Source: an uncultured Alphaproteobacteria bacterium
GTDB taxonomy: Bacteria; Pseudomonadota; Alphaproteobacteria; UBA7985
Assembly: GCA_905479265.1 (NCBI GenBank)
Contig: CAJQLX010000005.1
Location: 1 to 56,095, forward strand
Direction of reading: 5' to 3'
DNA length: 56,095 nucleotides
The translations under genes were made by a program, and so were the position numbers. This document shows positions 36,807 to 45,719 of this stretch, piece by piece; within the stretch, counting starts at the first letter, position 1, and the number at the start of each line of letters is the position of its first letter. The notes beneath the pieces were generated by a model. That model saw only the letters and a list, made by a program, of their open reading frames with translations. It was not told the origin of the DNA and searched no databases.

Positions 36807-38261
36807 CTAGAAGCGGAGCGACAGGGAGCCCTTTAAGCCATAGGTCACCAGCGACTGATCCGAAATGGTCGCGAAGTCACCCGTTCCTTCGGTCGCTAAT
36901 TCGGTGTCGTAGGGTACGAAGCCGGGCGCGGAGGAGAGGAAGGAGCCAAAGCCGCCAACGGACAGGGATAAATTGTCGGTGACAGCAAACCCAATTCCTG
37001 CATCCAGCTCACCAGCAAACGCAAAGCCGTTTGCGGCAACTTGCGAGATTTCAGAGATCGTCGTGCCGGCTGTATCCGTCTGCTTGGCGTCCAACGTGCG
37101 CTGGCTGTAAAGCGCCTGTGCGGAGCCGCCGAAGTGTGCAGAAAGGCGGCTGCCAAGGTTCTGGTCAAAGTTCAAGCGAACGACGGGGCCGATGTAATTG
37201 CCAGCGTAAGCCACTTCGAGGTTGTGGTCAGAGTAGCTAAAGGCGCTCTCGTCAAAGGCGGTGCCTGTTGAATCCTGCGCTTCTTGCGTGACGGCGATGG
37301 TGTCCGAACCCTGAATACGACGACCGCCTACACCGATACCAAGGCCAAGCCCGCCACCGAAGTTGAACGAGTAGCCCGCTGCGCCGCCAAAGTCGGTCAA
37401 CGTCGAGGTCCGCTCATAGGTTGTCCGCAGGATGTCACCACTGATGTAGACATCCGTCGTTTGGAACGTCGCTGACGTGAAGCCGGCAGCGTCGGTCTGT
37501 GTGCCATCGACGAAGGAGAACTCCGGACCAACAGCCGTGTCTGCGGAACCAATCAGCCCATCAAGATCATCGTCAACGTCGTCGGTCGCCGTCTGATTGA
37601 AGTAGCCGAAGCCACCATCAACAAAGAAAGACGCAACATCAGCGCGGAAGGAGCCCGATGGACCGCGCATTTGAATGTCGGAGGTGTAGTGGTCTTGCGT
37701 AGCGTAATCCGTGGATCCACTTTGCGCGCCGTAGCCAAAGGAACCCATCGACGCGAAGCCATAGCCGCCGTTCAGTCGGATGAAATTCGCCGCAGCGACC
37801 TTTACCGGATCAACGAAGTCCAAATCCTCGTCGGCCAGTTCGTCGATGAGGGAATCGATCTCCGGGTCAATGAAATCCGTATCAATGAAGTCGGACTCGA
37901 TCGCGACCGGATCGCTGAACTCGGAATCATCGATCATGATGTCGTCAGAGATGGGGGAGGTCTCAAACTCGACAACCGGGACAACAGCAGCCTCGTAGAC
38001 CGCTGGCTGTTCCGGCACGTATTCGATCGGCGCGTATTGCACCGTCGGCGCGACCCCTTTGGTGTACCCCTGTGGCCCCTGGCCATAAGACTGGTAGCTT
38101 GTGCCATCCTGTGTGTAGGACACAATCGGCGCGCCTTGTTGTGCTGGCACGAAATTAGTGCCGGATTTGCTGTAGCCCGTTTGCGCGTGAGCTACCCCCG
38201 TAAGCGACGTGGTCGCCAACAAACTGACAGCAAAAAAGGCTGTTCTTGTTATGTTGGGCAT
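36807..38261 (-). CDS. Outer-membrane beta-barrel protein, paralogue of the adjacent gene
   Basis: The 484-residue product has a signal peptide (cleavage near AHAQ, residue 27), a low-complexity Gln/Tyr/Thr stretch, an acidic linker (DSEFSDPV and the following Asp/Ile-rich run), and a beta-strand domain ending in SLSLRF. Its barrel shares DFGGAAGY, VVRLNFDQN and SAHFGGSAQALY with the downstream paralogue. It has no His repeat. The start at 38261 has AGGAG upstream; a longer upstream frame lacks a signal peptide. The two genes arose by duplication and then diverged in the N-terminal half. Confidence 0.75.
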   Translation of the reverse strand: MPNITRTAFFAVSLLATTSLTGVAHAQTGYSKSGTNFVPAQQGAPIVSYTQDGTSYQSYGQGPQGYTKGVAPTVQYAPIEYVPEQPAVYEAAVVPVVEFETSPISDDIMIDDSEFSDPVAIESDFIDTDFIDPEIDSLIDELADEDLDFVDPVKVAAANFIRLNGGYGFASMGSFGYGAQSGSTDYATQDHYTSDIQMRGPSGSFRADVASFFVDGGFGYFNQTATDDVDDDLDGLIGSADTAVGPEFSFVDGTQTDAAGFTSATFQTTDVYISGDILRTTYERTSTLTDFGGAAGYSFNFGGGLGLGIGVGGRRIQGSDTIAVTQEAQDSTGTAFDESAFSYSDHNLEVAYAGNYIGPVVRLNFDQNLGSRLSAHFGGSAQALYSQRTLDAKQTDTAGTTISEISQVAANGFAFAGELDAGIGFAVTDNLSLSVGGFGSFLSSAPGFVPYDTELATEGTGDFATISDQSLVTYGLKGSLSLRF

Positions 38262-38720
38262 TTTGAATCTCCTAAGTATCGACTCATGTTGAAATCGACT
38301 TTGCAAAGCCCAGACAGAATGTGTCCGTTCTCCACAATGGATAGGCAACCGATGTGCCAATCATCATTGATTTATTCATTTTCAAGTTGATATTCACTAT
38401 ATAGGCGCATAATTTTATCAATCTTAAGCAAATATGATCGTTTTATGATCTATCTTGTAGCAATATGTATGCGTTCAGTTTTCTTGTCCGATCGGAAGAA
38501 CCATCCATCCTTCGAAATTCCGCAAATGTGTTCGCGATTTGCATCAGAAGTTCTCAAATCTTGGTCTGACGCCGCGAATTAAAATGCACTTGCCATATAG
38601 TTTCATGGCTTTAACGAAGTTGGCAGCTGGGGGTGGTTCTTGTCGGTCCATCCAAACGCCGGTCGGGCACGACACAGTGATGAGGTTTTGGCCCCATCAC
38701 TGCGTCGATAAACCCAGCCC
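38262..38720. other. AT-rich intergenic region, 459 bp
   Basis: No gene is supported. It holds the leader of the 36807-38261 gene. On the minus strand TTGATA and TATAGT form a weak promoter-like pair near 38420 and 38395, with spacing too short for a confident call. The motif GGCGCATAAT is at 38404-38413, and a stem-loop at 38675-38702 lies near the end of the VWA gene. Confidence 0.65.
38675..38702 (-). other. Stem-loop downstream of the VWA gene
   Basis: CAGTGATG and CATCACTG are perfect 8-bp inverted repeats around a 12-base centre that can add two more G-C pairs. It begins 18 bp after the VWA stop on the minus strand. No U-tract follows, so it could protect the mRNA 3' end or act with Rho rather than be an intrinsic terminator. 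Confidence 0.5.
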
Positions 38721-40421
38721 TTATTGATCCGTGCTTGAGGTGTCAGAATCAGAGGCCATTGTTGCGGTCTCTGCTTCATCAACCGACATGGCCGACATTC
38801 GGGCTTTTTCGCTGACTTCGATTGATACGATATTGCCGATGGAGAACGCGGACTTCAGCGCCTCGTTACCGCTGGTCAGCAGGTTCAGCATTTGGTCAAT
38901 CGCAGCCCGGAGAGAGCCGTTTTCGTTCAGCAGATCCGCGTTCATTTGTGTCAGATCAAGATTTGCCGTCGAAGACGCCGAGAGATCGTCCCGCAGGCCG
39001 TCAATCTCGTCGCGCAGATTGCCAACCAGCTTCACCTGACGGTCACGGTCGTCCTGCGTTTCATTCAACAGGCGCTGTGTATCCATCAAATCATTGCGTG
39101 TGGCGCGCAGCTCACCGCGGGTGTTGAGCAGGTCACCTTCCGTGTCCATCAGCACCTGTTTGGTATCGAACAGGGCTTTTTCAGTGCCCAGCAGGGAATC
39201 CAGCGTTGCCGCCAGTTCGCTCTTGGTGTCGCGCAAAGTGGCTTGCGTGTCATCCAGCGCAGCTTCGGTTGCGTTCAGGCGACCGGTTTGTTGCGACAGC
39301 TCTTGGCGAAGCTGTGAGGTCTGGTTCAGCAGATCACTGTTCTGGGCCTGCAACTCGCCCTTCATGACTTGCAGCTGGCTGTTCCGAACTTCCAGATCCG
39401 CCGCGCGGGTTTGTAGCGCGTTATTCTGGCCTTCGAGGTCAGCCGCGCGGGTTTGCAGAGCGCTGTTCCGGCCTTCGAGGTCAGCCGCGCGGGTTTGCAG
39501 AGCGCTATTCCGGCCTTCGAGGTCAGCAGCACGGTTTTGCAACGCGTTGTACAGGCTTTGGAGATCGTCTTTCATTGACCGCAGCTGGGAAAGCTCAGAC
39601 TGCAACTGGTTCCCCTGTTCTGCGAGTCGGGAATTTTCAGCAGCCAGGTTGATGATGTCCTGCTGTGATGCACCCAAGGTGTCTTTCAACTGACCGATCA
39701 TACCCTGAAGATCGCTGATCTCGTCGTTGAGTTGCACCAATTCAATGGCTTCCTTGAAGGCAAAATCCAAGGCGTCGGCATTGGCGGCGGTGAGGTATTC
39801 GCCACCCGTGATCGAGGCGATGCAGCTCAACTGGCTGCCTTCTTCCTCTGTCACGCCAAAGCCAATGACGTGCGCTGTCATGCTCAGGCCAGCGTCTTGC
39901 AGCGCACCGATGGTGGCGCAGGGATCGCGGTCACAGCTTTCGATGCCATCAGTCAACAGAATGACGTTCGCTGGCTTGCCGTTGGCAATGAAGTAACTCG
40001 CCGCCTGCTCAATCGCGGAGGTGAGGGGCGTGCGGCCCTTCGGCTGGGCCTGGGCGAGGAAGCGTTCGACGATGGATGTATCCAGCTCACCCGGTGGTGA
40101 GATCAATTGGATATCAGCACAGTCGTTCTTATAGCGGTGACCATAGGACAGCAGACCCAAATTGGTGAGTCGGTTCCAGCTGCCAAAGTTCTCTTCAATG
40201 ATGTCCCGTGCAATATCGACTTTGGGCACACCATTGATTTGGCCCCACATGGAATTGGAGTAATCCATAATAAGGATGGCGTCGCCTGCTTTGCGATCCG
40301 CCAGCTGTGCCTGAGCCGGTGCACTCAGTCCCAGTGCGCCAAAGGCGAGAATGGCAAAAGTGGTCCAGCGCGCTGCTGGCTTGTGGATAGATGCTTTTAG
40401 AGCTTGAAAGAGCTTTTTCAT
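38721..40421 (-). CDS. Exported VWA-domain protein with long coiled coil
   Basis: The 566-residue product has a signal peptide (cleavage near AQAQ, residue 39), a von Willebrand factor A domain (about 45-225) with the metal site DYSNS (53-57), Thr131/Thr134 and LLTDG (156-160), then a long coiled coil (about 230-540) and a short acidic Ser/Thr tail. The paired cysteines in CDRDPC (163-168) could form a disulfide. The coiled coil contains 14-residue repeats. VWA domains bind a partner through Mg2+. ATG at 40421 is chosen because it starts the signal peptide. The role is unknown; surface or periplasmic scaffolding is inference. Confidence 0.8.
   Translation of the reverse strand: MKKLFQALKASIHKPAARWTTFAILAFGALGLSAPAQAQLADRKAGDAILIMDYSNSMWGQINGVPKVDIARDIIEENFGSWNRLTNLGLLSYGHRYKNDCADIQLISPPGELDTSIVERFLAQAQPKGRTPLTSAIEQAASYFIANGKPANVILLTDGIESCDRDPCATIGALQDAGLSMTAHVIGFGVTEEEGSQLSCIASITGGEYLTAANADALDFAFKEAIELVQLNDEISDLQGMIGQLKDTLGASQQDIINLAAENSRLAEQGNQLQSELSQLRSMKDDLQSLYNALQNRAADLEGRNSALQTRAADLEGRNSALQTRAADLEGQNNALQTRAADLEVRNSQLQVMKGELQAQNSDLLNQTSQLRQELSQQTGRLNATEAALDDTQATLRDTKSELAATLDSLLGTEKALFDTKQVLMDTEGDLLNTRGELRATRNDLMDTQRLLNETQDDRDRQVKLVGNLRDEIDGLRDDLSASSTANLDLTQMNADLLNENGSLRAAIDQMLNLLTSGNEALKSAFSIGNIVSIEVSEKARMSAMSVDEAETATMASDSDTSSTDQ
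39387..39554 (-). repeat. Four tandem 42-bp repeats in the VWA gene
   Basis: Four units of 42 bp encode residues 290-345, of the form ALQTRAADLEGRNS. The two central units (39429-39470 and 39471-39512) differ at one base, and the outer ones have drifted. Fourteen residues equal two heptads, so copy-number change would keep the coiled coil in register. Confidence 0.9.
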
Positions 40422-40841
40422 TCGTTCGTTCCAAAGGTGCGAGCCGTCGCACCAACGCAACAGCCCCGTCATTTGGAGGCGTTAGTTGCAAATGTCCTGC
40501 CATTTGCACTCCATAGTATGTTTTTCCCAAAAAAATCCTCAAATTGGGCGAAAAAGCTGGCTGTTCCGCAATTTAAGGCGAAAAACGCTCAAATTCTTTG
40601 AGGCCAATGCATACTGATGAACACTTAAATTACACATTTGGGTGCTAGTATTCTCATAATTAGTCGTAAGGATTGCATCTCTGCTTACAGTTGTTTTTAC
40701 TGGCGGTGGATGGGGCAAGCTTGGATAACAAACGATGAAAACCGGCTTGAAACTGGCTTAATTATACGACTTCGATGGGTTGTCGCACGCTGAGGTATAC
40801 GGCATACCTAGAGGAATCGTGGAGATGGAGATCACTAAGTG
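40422..40841. other. AT-rich divergent regulatory region, 420 bp
   Basis: No gene is supported. It separates the divergent VWA and small lipoprotein genes and should contain promoters for both. Two dyads stand out: TGCAAATG and CATTTGCA at 40487-40508 (8-bp arms, 6-bp spacer), upstream of the VWA gene, and AGGTAT and ATACCT at 40793-40809 (6-bp arms, 5-bp spacer), about 35 bp before the lipoprotein start. Confidence 0.6.
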
Positions 40842-41165
40842 ATGAAGAAGATTGCAATTGCAGCCGCTGGCCTGAGCCTTTTGGGTTTGGGTGCCTGTGT
40901 GTCACCGGCTTATGCCCCGTACTACGGCAATGCTGAAGGTCACGACGGGCACGGCGACAGCGCCTACTACGTCCACCCGAATGGCAACTGTGTCGTGCCA
41001 AGCGCGCTGGTTGGTGGTTTGGCTGGTTTGGCCGCGTACGCGCTGGCTGACGAAGTGCTGGACTGGGCTGGCCCGATCAACCGTGATGAGCTGCTGCTCT
41101 CCGGTATCGCTGGTGCTGGTGTTGGTGGCATTATTGGCGCTGGCTCGCACTGCCCCCGCTACTAA
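40842..41165 (+). CDS. Small glycine-rich lipoprotein
   Basis: The 107-residue product has a short signal with the lipobox LGAC (Cys19 counting from the second Met), then a mature Tyr/Gly/His stretch and a small glycine-rich hydrophobic segment (SGIAGAGVGGIIGAG), like the glycine-zipper tails of some outer-membrane lipoproteins. The codon before it is GTG and could also start translation. It is divergent from the VWA gene and is followed by a terminator. Function unknown. Confidence 0.75.
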   Translation: MKKIAIAAAGLSLLGLGACVSPAYAPYYGNAEGHDGHGDSAYYVHPNGNCVVPSALVGGLAGLAAYALADEVLDWAGPINRDELLLSGIAGAGVGGIIGAGSHCPRY

Positions 41166-41211
41166 TCCATCGGGATTTCAGCTGATCGCAGGATCCGCTG
41201 GTTCGTTATAA

Positions 41212-41252
41212 GAGAGGGGACGTTGCATCGGCGGCGTCCCCTCTTGCTGTTT
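41212..41252 (+). terminator. Intrinsic terminator after the small lipoprotein
   Basis: GAGGGGACG and CGTCCCCTC are 9-bp inverted repeats around a 12-base loop, followed by TTGCTGTTT. Confidence 0.8.
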
Positions 41253-41263
41253 ACAGCCGCCCC

Positions 41264-42076
41264 TTAAAACGGTTCGGGGATCAGCAGCGCCTGTTCGGTT
41301 CCGGAACGACTGAGCCTCTCGGGCTCAACGCTGCGCGGTGGCAGGCTTTGGATCTCGGCCTCCCGCGGGGAATGTGGGATTTGGCTCAGCAAATGCGCGA
41401 TGCAATTCAGCCGCGCCCGCTTCTTGTTATTGCTGTCTACGGCGTGCCAGGGCGCCCATGCCGTGTGGGTGTGTTCGAACATCAGGTCTTTGCACCGGCT
41501 ATAGTCGTCCCATTTTTCCCGCGCCCGCACGTCGATGGGCGAAATCTTCCACCGTTTGGTGGGGTCATCCGTTCGCGCCTGCAGGCGGCGTTCTTGCTCG
41601 GTGGCTGTCACGCTGAACCAGTATTTGATGATCTGGATGCCATCGTCGACCAGCAGTTTTTCAAAGGTTGGGACAGCGGCGAGGAAATCCTGATGCTGTG
41701 CCTCGCTGCAAAAGCCCATGACCGGTTCGACGCCGGCGCGGTTGTACCAAGACCGATCAAACAGCACCATTTCGCCGGCGGCAGGGAGGTGCTGAATATA
41801 GCGCTGAAAGTACCACTGATGCTGCTCGCGTTCCGTGGGCTTGCTGAGCGCGACGACCCGGGCTTGGCGCGGGTTCAGCGGCTGGGTGATGCGCTTGATC
41901 GCGCCGCCTTTTCCCGCCGCATCGCGCCCTTCAAAGATCACCAGCACGCGGGCGCCACTGGCACGGATGTCATTCTGCATGCGGATCAGTTTGACATGCA
42001 GGTCTTTGAGCGCCCGCTCATAGGCCTTCTTGCTCAATGATTTGTCTTGAGCAGCAAGCTCGGTTTTAGGCGTCAT
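41264..42076 (-). CDS. ppk2: Polyphosphate kinase 2
   Basis: PPK2 transfers phosphate between polyphosphate and nucleotides. The 270-residue product has the Walker A-like [15 protein letters not shown], the lid stretch [16 protein letters not shown], and the Walker B-like [14 protein letters not shown], all PPK2 hallmarks. I use the ATG at 42076, which has GGAGG upstream. The start overlaps the stop of the upstream haloalkane dehalogenase gene by 11 nt, so translation is likely coupled. Whether it prefers GDP or ADP cannot be read here. Confidence 0.94.
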   Translation of the reverse strand: MTPKTELAAQDKSLSKKAYERALKDLHVKLIRMQNDIRASGARVLVIFEGRDAAGKGGAIKRITQPLNPRQARVVALSKPTEREQHQWYFQRYIQHLPAAGEMVLFDRSWYNRAGVEPVMGFCSEAQHQDFLAAVPTFEKLLVDDGIQIIKYWFSVTATEQERRLQARTDDPTKRWKISPIDVRAREKWDDYSRCKDLMFEHTHTAWAPWHAVDSNNKKRARLNCIAHLLSQIPHSPREAEIQSLPPRSVEPERLSRSGTEQALLIPEPF

Positions 42077-42992
42077 CGATCCTCCTGAGCCAAGATGCAA
42101 CGGCATCGGCGATTTCATGTGGACTGTCTTCTTGAATGAAGTGAGAGCCCTTGACCGTCACTTCGCTCTGGTTGGGGAAGGTACGACAGAATTCGCGTGA
42201 TGCGCCAGTGAGGATTGCGCCCGGTTCCGCGTTGATGAACAATTTCGGCGTTTGGGTTTGGGTAAGCCAGTCCTGATAGCTTTGGACGACGTCAATAACC
42301 GCCTGCGGCTCGCCCGCAATGGGGATCTGGCGGGGCCAAGTGAGCGTTGGGCGGCGGTCTTCACCGGGTTCGAGAAACGGTGCGCGATAGTGGTCCATTT
42401 CGACTTCGCTGAGCGTGCGGAGAATAGAGCCCGGCAGCACGCGTTCGACAAAAATGTTTTTGTCGAGAACCATGGCCTCGCCGTTGTCGGATCGGAAGCC
42501 TTGGAACACCCGGCGCGACGCCTCCGGCCAGTCATCCCAGCTTGGAATAACGCCGGGGATGCCTTCCATGTAACACAGCCCGCTGACCCGTGCCGAATGA
42601 CGGTGGGCCCAATGAAACCCTAACGCTGAGCCCCAGTCATGGATCACCCAGATGATGTCGTCGCCTAGGTCCAGCGCGTCGAGTGCGCCGTCGAGATAAT
42701 GCCGGTGGTCGTCAAACGTATAGCGTCCCGGCCCGCTGTCAGGCAGCTTATCCGAGTGTCCCATGCCGATCAGATCAATGGCAACGCACCGTCCAAAGTC
42801 GGCCAAAGCCGGCATGATGTTGCGCCACAGATAGGAACTGGTCGGATTGCCGTGCTGGAAGACCAGCGTGCGGCCTTCCTTGGCGCCGGGGGTTGCCGGC
42901 TGATCAACCACCGCCATGCTGAGCCCATCAACCGTGATTGTGGTGTGGGGCAGGGCTTGAGTGCCAATGGTTTGAGACGTGGTAACAGTCAT
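42066..42992 (-). CDS. Haloalkane dehalogenase (HLD-II-like)
   Basis: It hydrolyses a carbon-halogen bond to an alcohol and halide. The 308-residue alpha/beta hydrolase has the full catalytic set by position: Asn49 (HGNP) and Trp120 (HDWG) for halide binding, nucleophile Asp119, Glu143 (YMEG) as acid and His284 (GSHF) as base. The Asp-Glu-His arrangement with Asn-Trp is that of subfamily II, as in DhaA and LinB. It is upstream of and overlaps ppk2. Substrate unknown; the family also includes members with no known natural substrate. Confidence 0.93.
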   Translation of the reverse strand: MTVTTSQTIGTQALPHTTITVDGLSMAVVDQPATPGAKEGRTLVFQHGNPTSSYLWRNIMPALADFGRCVAIDLIGMGHSDKLPDSGPGRYTFDDHRHYLDGALDALDLGDDIIWVIHDWGSALGFHWAHRHSARVSGLCYMEGIPGVIPSWDDWPEASRRVFQGFRSDNGEAMVLDKNIFVERVLPGSILRTLSEVEMDHYRAPFLEPGEDRRPTLTWPRQIPIAGEPQAVIDVVQSYQDWLTQTQTPKLFINAEPGAILTGASREFCRTFPNQSEVTVKGSHFIQEDSPHEIADAVASWLRRIDDA

Positions 42993-43175
42993 GGTGGTGC
43001 TCCTCCGGCGCGCATGATGCGAAAGCGGAAGTGAAGCACAAACACCTGTATGCGCAAAGAAAACCGGTGGTGTGGAAAGTTTGATTAACCTGCGTGGGTT
43101 GCGCGACGCGCTGGCGCGCGCGTTAGCGCGGTCCAGCGTCGGCGCAACCGAATTTGGGCCCAGAGACTCCAGCGG

Positions 43176-43229
43176 CGTCGCCCATCCAACGGATGGGTGA
43201 CGCGGAAAGCGTCGGACCCGCAGGGTCCG
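43176..43229. repeat. Two adjacent GC-rich hairpins between dehalogenase and coxL
   Basis: GCGTCGCCCATCC and GGATGGGTGACGC (43176-43204, loop AAC) form a long stem. CGGACCC and GGGTCCG (43213-43229, loop GCA) form a second. They lie between the coxL stop and the dehalogenase start, in a 277-bp gap (42993-43269) with no supported gene. They may be terminators or a dispersed palindromic repeat. Confidence 0.5.
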
Positions 43230-43269
43230 GCATTTTGGTCAAGACTCCCCTGCGGACGTCCGATGAGGT

Positions 43270-45555
43270 CTAGGACGCCGCCCGAATTTGCCGCCACAGC
43301 CGATCCGGTGTCGCCGGCATATCAACAAAGCCAACATCCAACGGGTCAAGCGCGCGCTGAATCGCATTCATCACCGCTGCACACGCGCCAACCGTACCCG
43401 CTTCACCGCAGCCCTTGATGCCCATCTCATTGTTCAGCGATTTCACGCCCATGTGGGTGAAATCAATGTCCGAAATCGTGTCAGCCCGCGGCACCGTGTA
43501 GTCCATGAAAGATCCCGTCAGCAGCTGACCGGTCTCATCATAAACCGTGCGTTCCATCAGCGCCTGGCCCAATCCCTGAACAATCCCGCCGTGGACTTGA
43601 CCCTGCACCACCAGCGGGTTGTACAGCAGTCCAAAATCATCCACGACCACGTAGTTTTCCAGCGTCACAACACCGGTTTCTTCGTCCACTTCGACTTCAG
43701 CGATGTGACAGCCGTTGGGGAAGGTCGATGTATAGTCATCGTGTCCCGCTTCCACGTCCAGCGTGCCTTGCGGCAACCCGCCCGCGAGCGTTTTCAGATC
43801 CAAGCTGATGTCGGTTCCCGAAACGCGGAAGGCTCCATCGTCAAAGCTCAGGTCTTCCGGCGCACATTCGAGCTTCTCAGCCGCATGATCCTGCGCCTTT
43901 TCGATCAGCGCCCGCGCCGCCGCGCGCATGGCAATCGCCTGCGCGATCAAGGACCGTGAGCCGCCCGTGCCGCCACCATTCTTGATCCGGTCCGTATCGC
44001 CTTGAACGATGACAATATCCTCAATCGGCACACCGGTTTGTTCGTGAACAACTTGCGCGTAAACCGTCTCGTGACCTTGGCCGTTGGATTGCGTCCCAAC
44101 GGTCACTTCCAGCTGGCCCGTTGGGTTAAAGGTGAAGGTCGAATCCTCATGCGGCGCACCCAAAGTACACTCGACATAGTAGCACAGCCCCATATCCCGG
44201 CGCAGACCCTTGGCCGCCGACGCCGCTTGGCGCTTTGCCAAGCCATCATAGTCAGCCTTCACCAGCGCCGCACGCATGAGCTTTTCAAATTCACCCACGT
44301 CGTACGTCAGGCCCACAGCGGTTTTGTATGGCATTTGCTCCGGTCTGATGAAGTTTAGCGAGCGGAACTCGATCGGATCCATCCCAACGTGCTTCGCCGC
44401 CACGTCCATCAAGCGTTCAAGCAGATAAATCCCCTCCGGTCGCCCCGCACCGCGATAGGCGTCAATCTGGGTGGAGTTGGTGAAGACGCCGTCCACGCGA
44501 AAGCGCGAGGCTGGAATATCATAGACGCCGGGCAGGATTTTTTCCTGCAGCATCGTCGGGATCCCTTGCGCAAATTGCGAGAAGTACGCCCCCATGCCGG
44601 CATAGGAGTGGATGTCGATGCCCGTAATCCGGTGATCCTTGTCCAAGGCCAGTTTGGCGTTGGAAATGTGATCCCGACCCATGTTGTCGGACAGCATGGA
44701 TTCCCCGCGTCCGGCCAGCCACTTGACTGGCCGACCCAGCTGGATCGCCGCAAACGGCGCAAGATATTGCTCGGGGTAGGTGAAGGCTTTCATCCCAAAA
44801 CCGCCGCCAACGTCCGGTGTCACCACGCGCACGTTTTCTTTTTCCAGCCCCAAACACGCCGACAAGCGGTCCTTCAGAGCCCAGCCACCTTGCGTGCTGG
44901 TGATGACGGTCAGCTTGTCGCCGTCCATATGCGCAACAGCAGCCCGCGGCTCCATCGCCACCACAATCACGCGGTTGTTTTCAAGCCGCATCTCAACGAC
45001 CGTTTCGGCTTCGGACAGGATTTGCTCCATTTGCGCGTCATCGCCTTGACCGCGCCAGCGAAAGGCGATGTTGCCCGGCGCATCGTCATGGACCAGCGGC
45101 GCATCGGGCGCGATGGCGGATTCGATGTCGGTTACGGCATCTAGGATGTCGTAGTCCACGTCGATCAGTTCTGAGGCTTCTTCGGCCTGTGCTTGTGTCT
45201 CGGCAACAATGATCGCCACCGGCTCCCCAGCAAACCGAACCCGACCATCGGCCAAAATCGTCCGGTCGGGCTTGGCGCTTTCTTGGCCAACGATGGCATA
45301 GGGCATTTTATTCGCGCCACCAGCGGCAACGAAGTCAGCGCCGGTATAAACGCCCAGAACGCCGTCTGCGTCTTTGACGTCATCGGTGTTGATGGACTTG
45401 ATGATTGCGTGGGCAAAGGGTGAACGAACCACCACCATATAAACTTGGCCGTCGATGTTCACATCATCGGTGTATTGGCCCTGTCCGGTAACAAAACGCT
45501 CATCTTCCAATCGACGCACAGAAGCGCCTGTTGAGAATTTCTCAACAATACCCAT
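43270..45555 (-). CDS. Form II carbon-monoxide-dehydrogenase-like large subunit (CoxL family)
   Basis: The 761-residue protein is a molybdopterin subunit of the xanthine-oxidase family, with GGGFGMK (250-256), the molybdenum-site stretches GTQSNGQGHETVYAQ and GGTGGSRSLI, and GCGEAGTVGA with the catalytic glutamate. The active-site loop is AYRGAGR (366-372), the form II signature; proven CO-oxidising form I enzymes have AYRCSFR. It may therefore act on another aldehyde or heterocyclic substrate. ATG at 45555 follows GGGAG. It is divergent from the Cox accessory genes. No CoxS or CoxM is adjacent. Confidence 0.93.
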   Translation of the reverse strand: MGIVEKFSTGASVRRLEDERFVTGQGQYTDDVNIDGQVYMVVVRSPFAHAIIKSINTDDVKDADGVLGVYTGADFVAAGGANKMPYAIVGQESAKPDRTILADGRVRFAGEPVAIIVAETQAQAEEASELIDVDYDILDAVTDIESAIAPDAPLVHDDAPGNIAFRWRGQGDDAQMEQILSEAETVVEMRLENNRVIVVAMEPRAAVAHMDGDKLTVITSTQGGWALKDRLSACLGLEKENVRVVTPDVGGGFGMKAFTYPEQYLAPFAAIQLGRPVKWLAGRGESMLSDNMGRDHISNAKLALDKDHRITGIDIHSYAGMGAYFSQFAQGIPTMLQEKILPGVYDIPASRFRVDGVFTNSTQIDAYRGAGRPEGIYLLERLMDVAAKHVGMDPIEFRSLNFIRPEQMPYKTAVGLTYDVGEFEKLMRAALVKADYDGLAKRQAASAAKGLRRDMGLCYYVECTLGAPHEDSTFTFNPTGQLEVTVGTQSNGQGHETVYAQVVHEQTGVPIEDIVIVQGDTDRIKNGGGTGGSRSLIAQAIAMRAAARALIEKAQDHAAEKLECAPEDLSFDDGAFRVSGTDISLDLKTLAGGLPQGTLDVEAGHDDYTSTFPNGCHIAEVEVDEETGVVTLENYVVVDDFGLLYNPLVVQGQVHGGIVQGLGQALMERTVYDETGQLLTGSFMDYTVPRADTISDIDFTHMGVKSLNNEMGIKGCGEAGTVGACAAVMNAIQRALDPLDVGFVDMPATPDRLWRQIRAAS

Positions 45556-45719
45556 CACAATTCTCCCAAAAATCACTGGCCCTCGTTGAGAGCCGTGCCT
45601 ATTTTCATAGCTGAACATAGGGTACTAGGCAGTGCGGCACAGGGTCCAGCGTCTATGTAGGGATACAGAGCCTCTCTTATTCACATGTGCCAATTAATCG
45701 CCTTTGGGAAGGAAACAGC

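Noticed and set aside
39387-39554. A CRISPR-like array
   Set aside because: The units are contiguous 42-bp codon repeats in a coiled coil, with no spacers.
43085-43297. A 70-codon minus-strand frame between coxL and the dehalogenase gene
   Set aside because: It runs through the two GC-rich hairpins, overlaps the coxL end and has no protein-like features.
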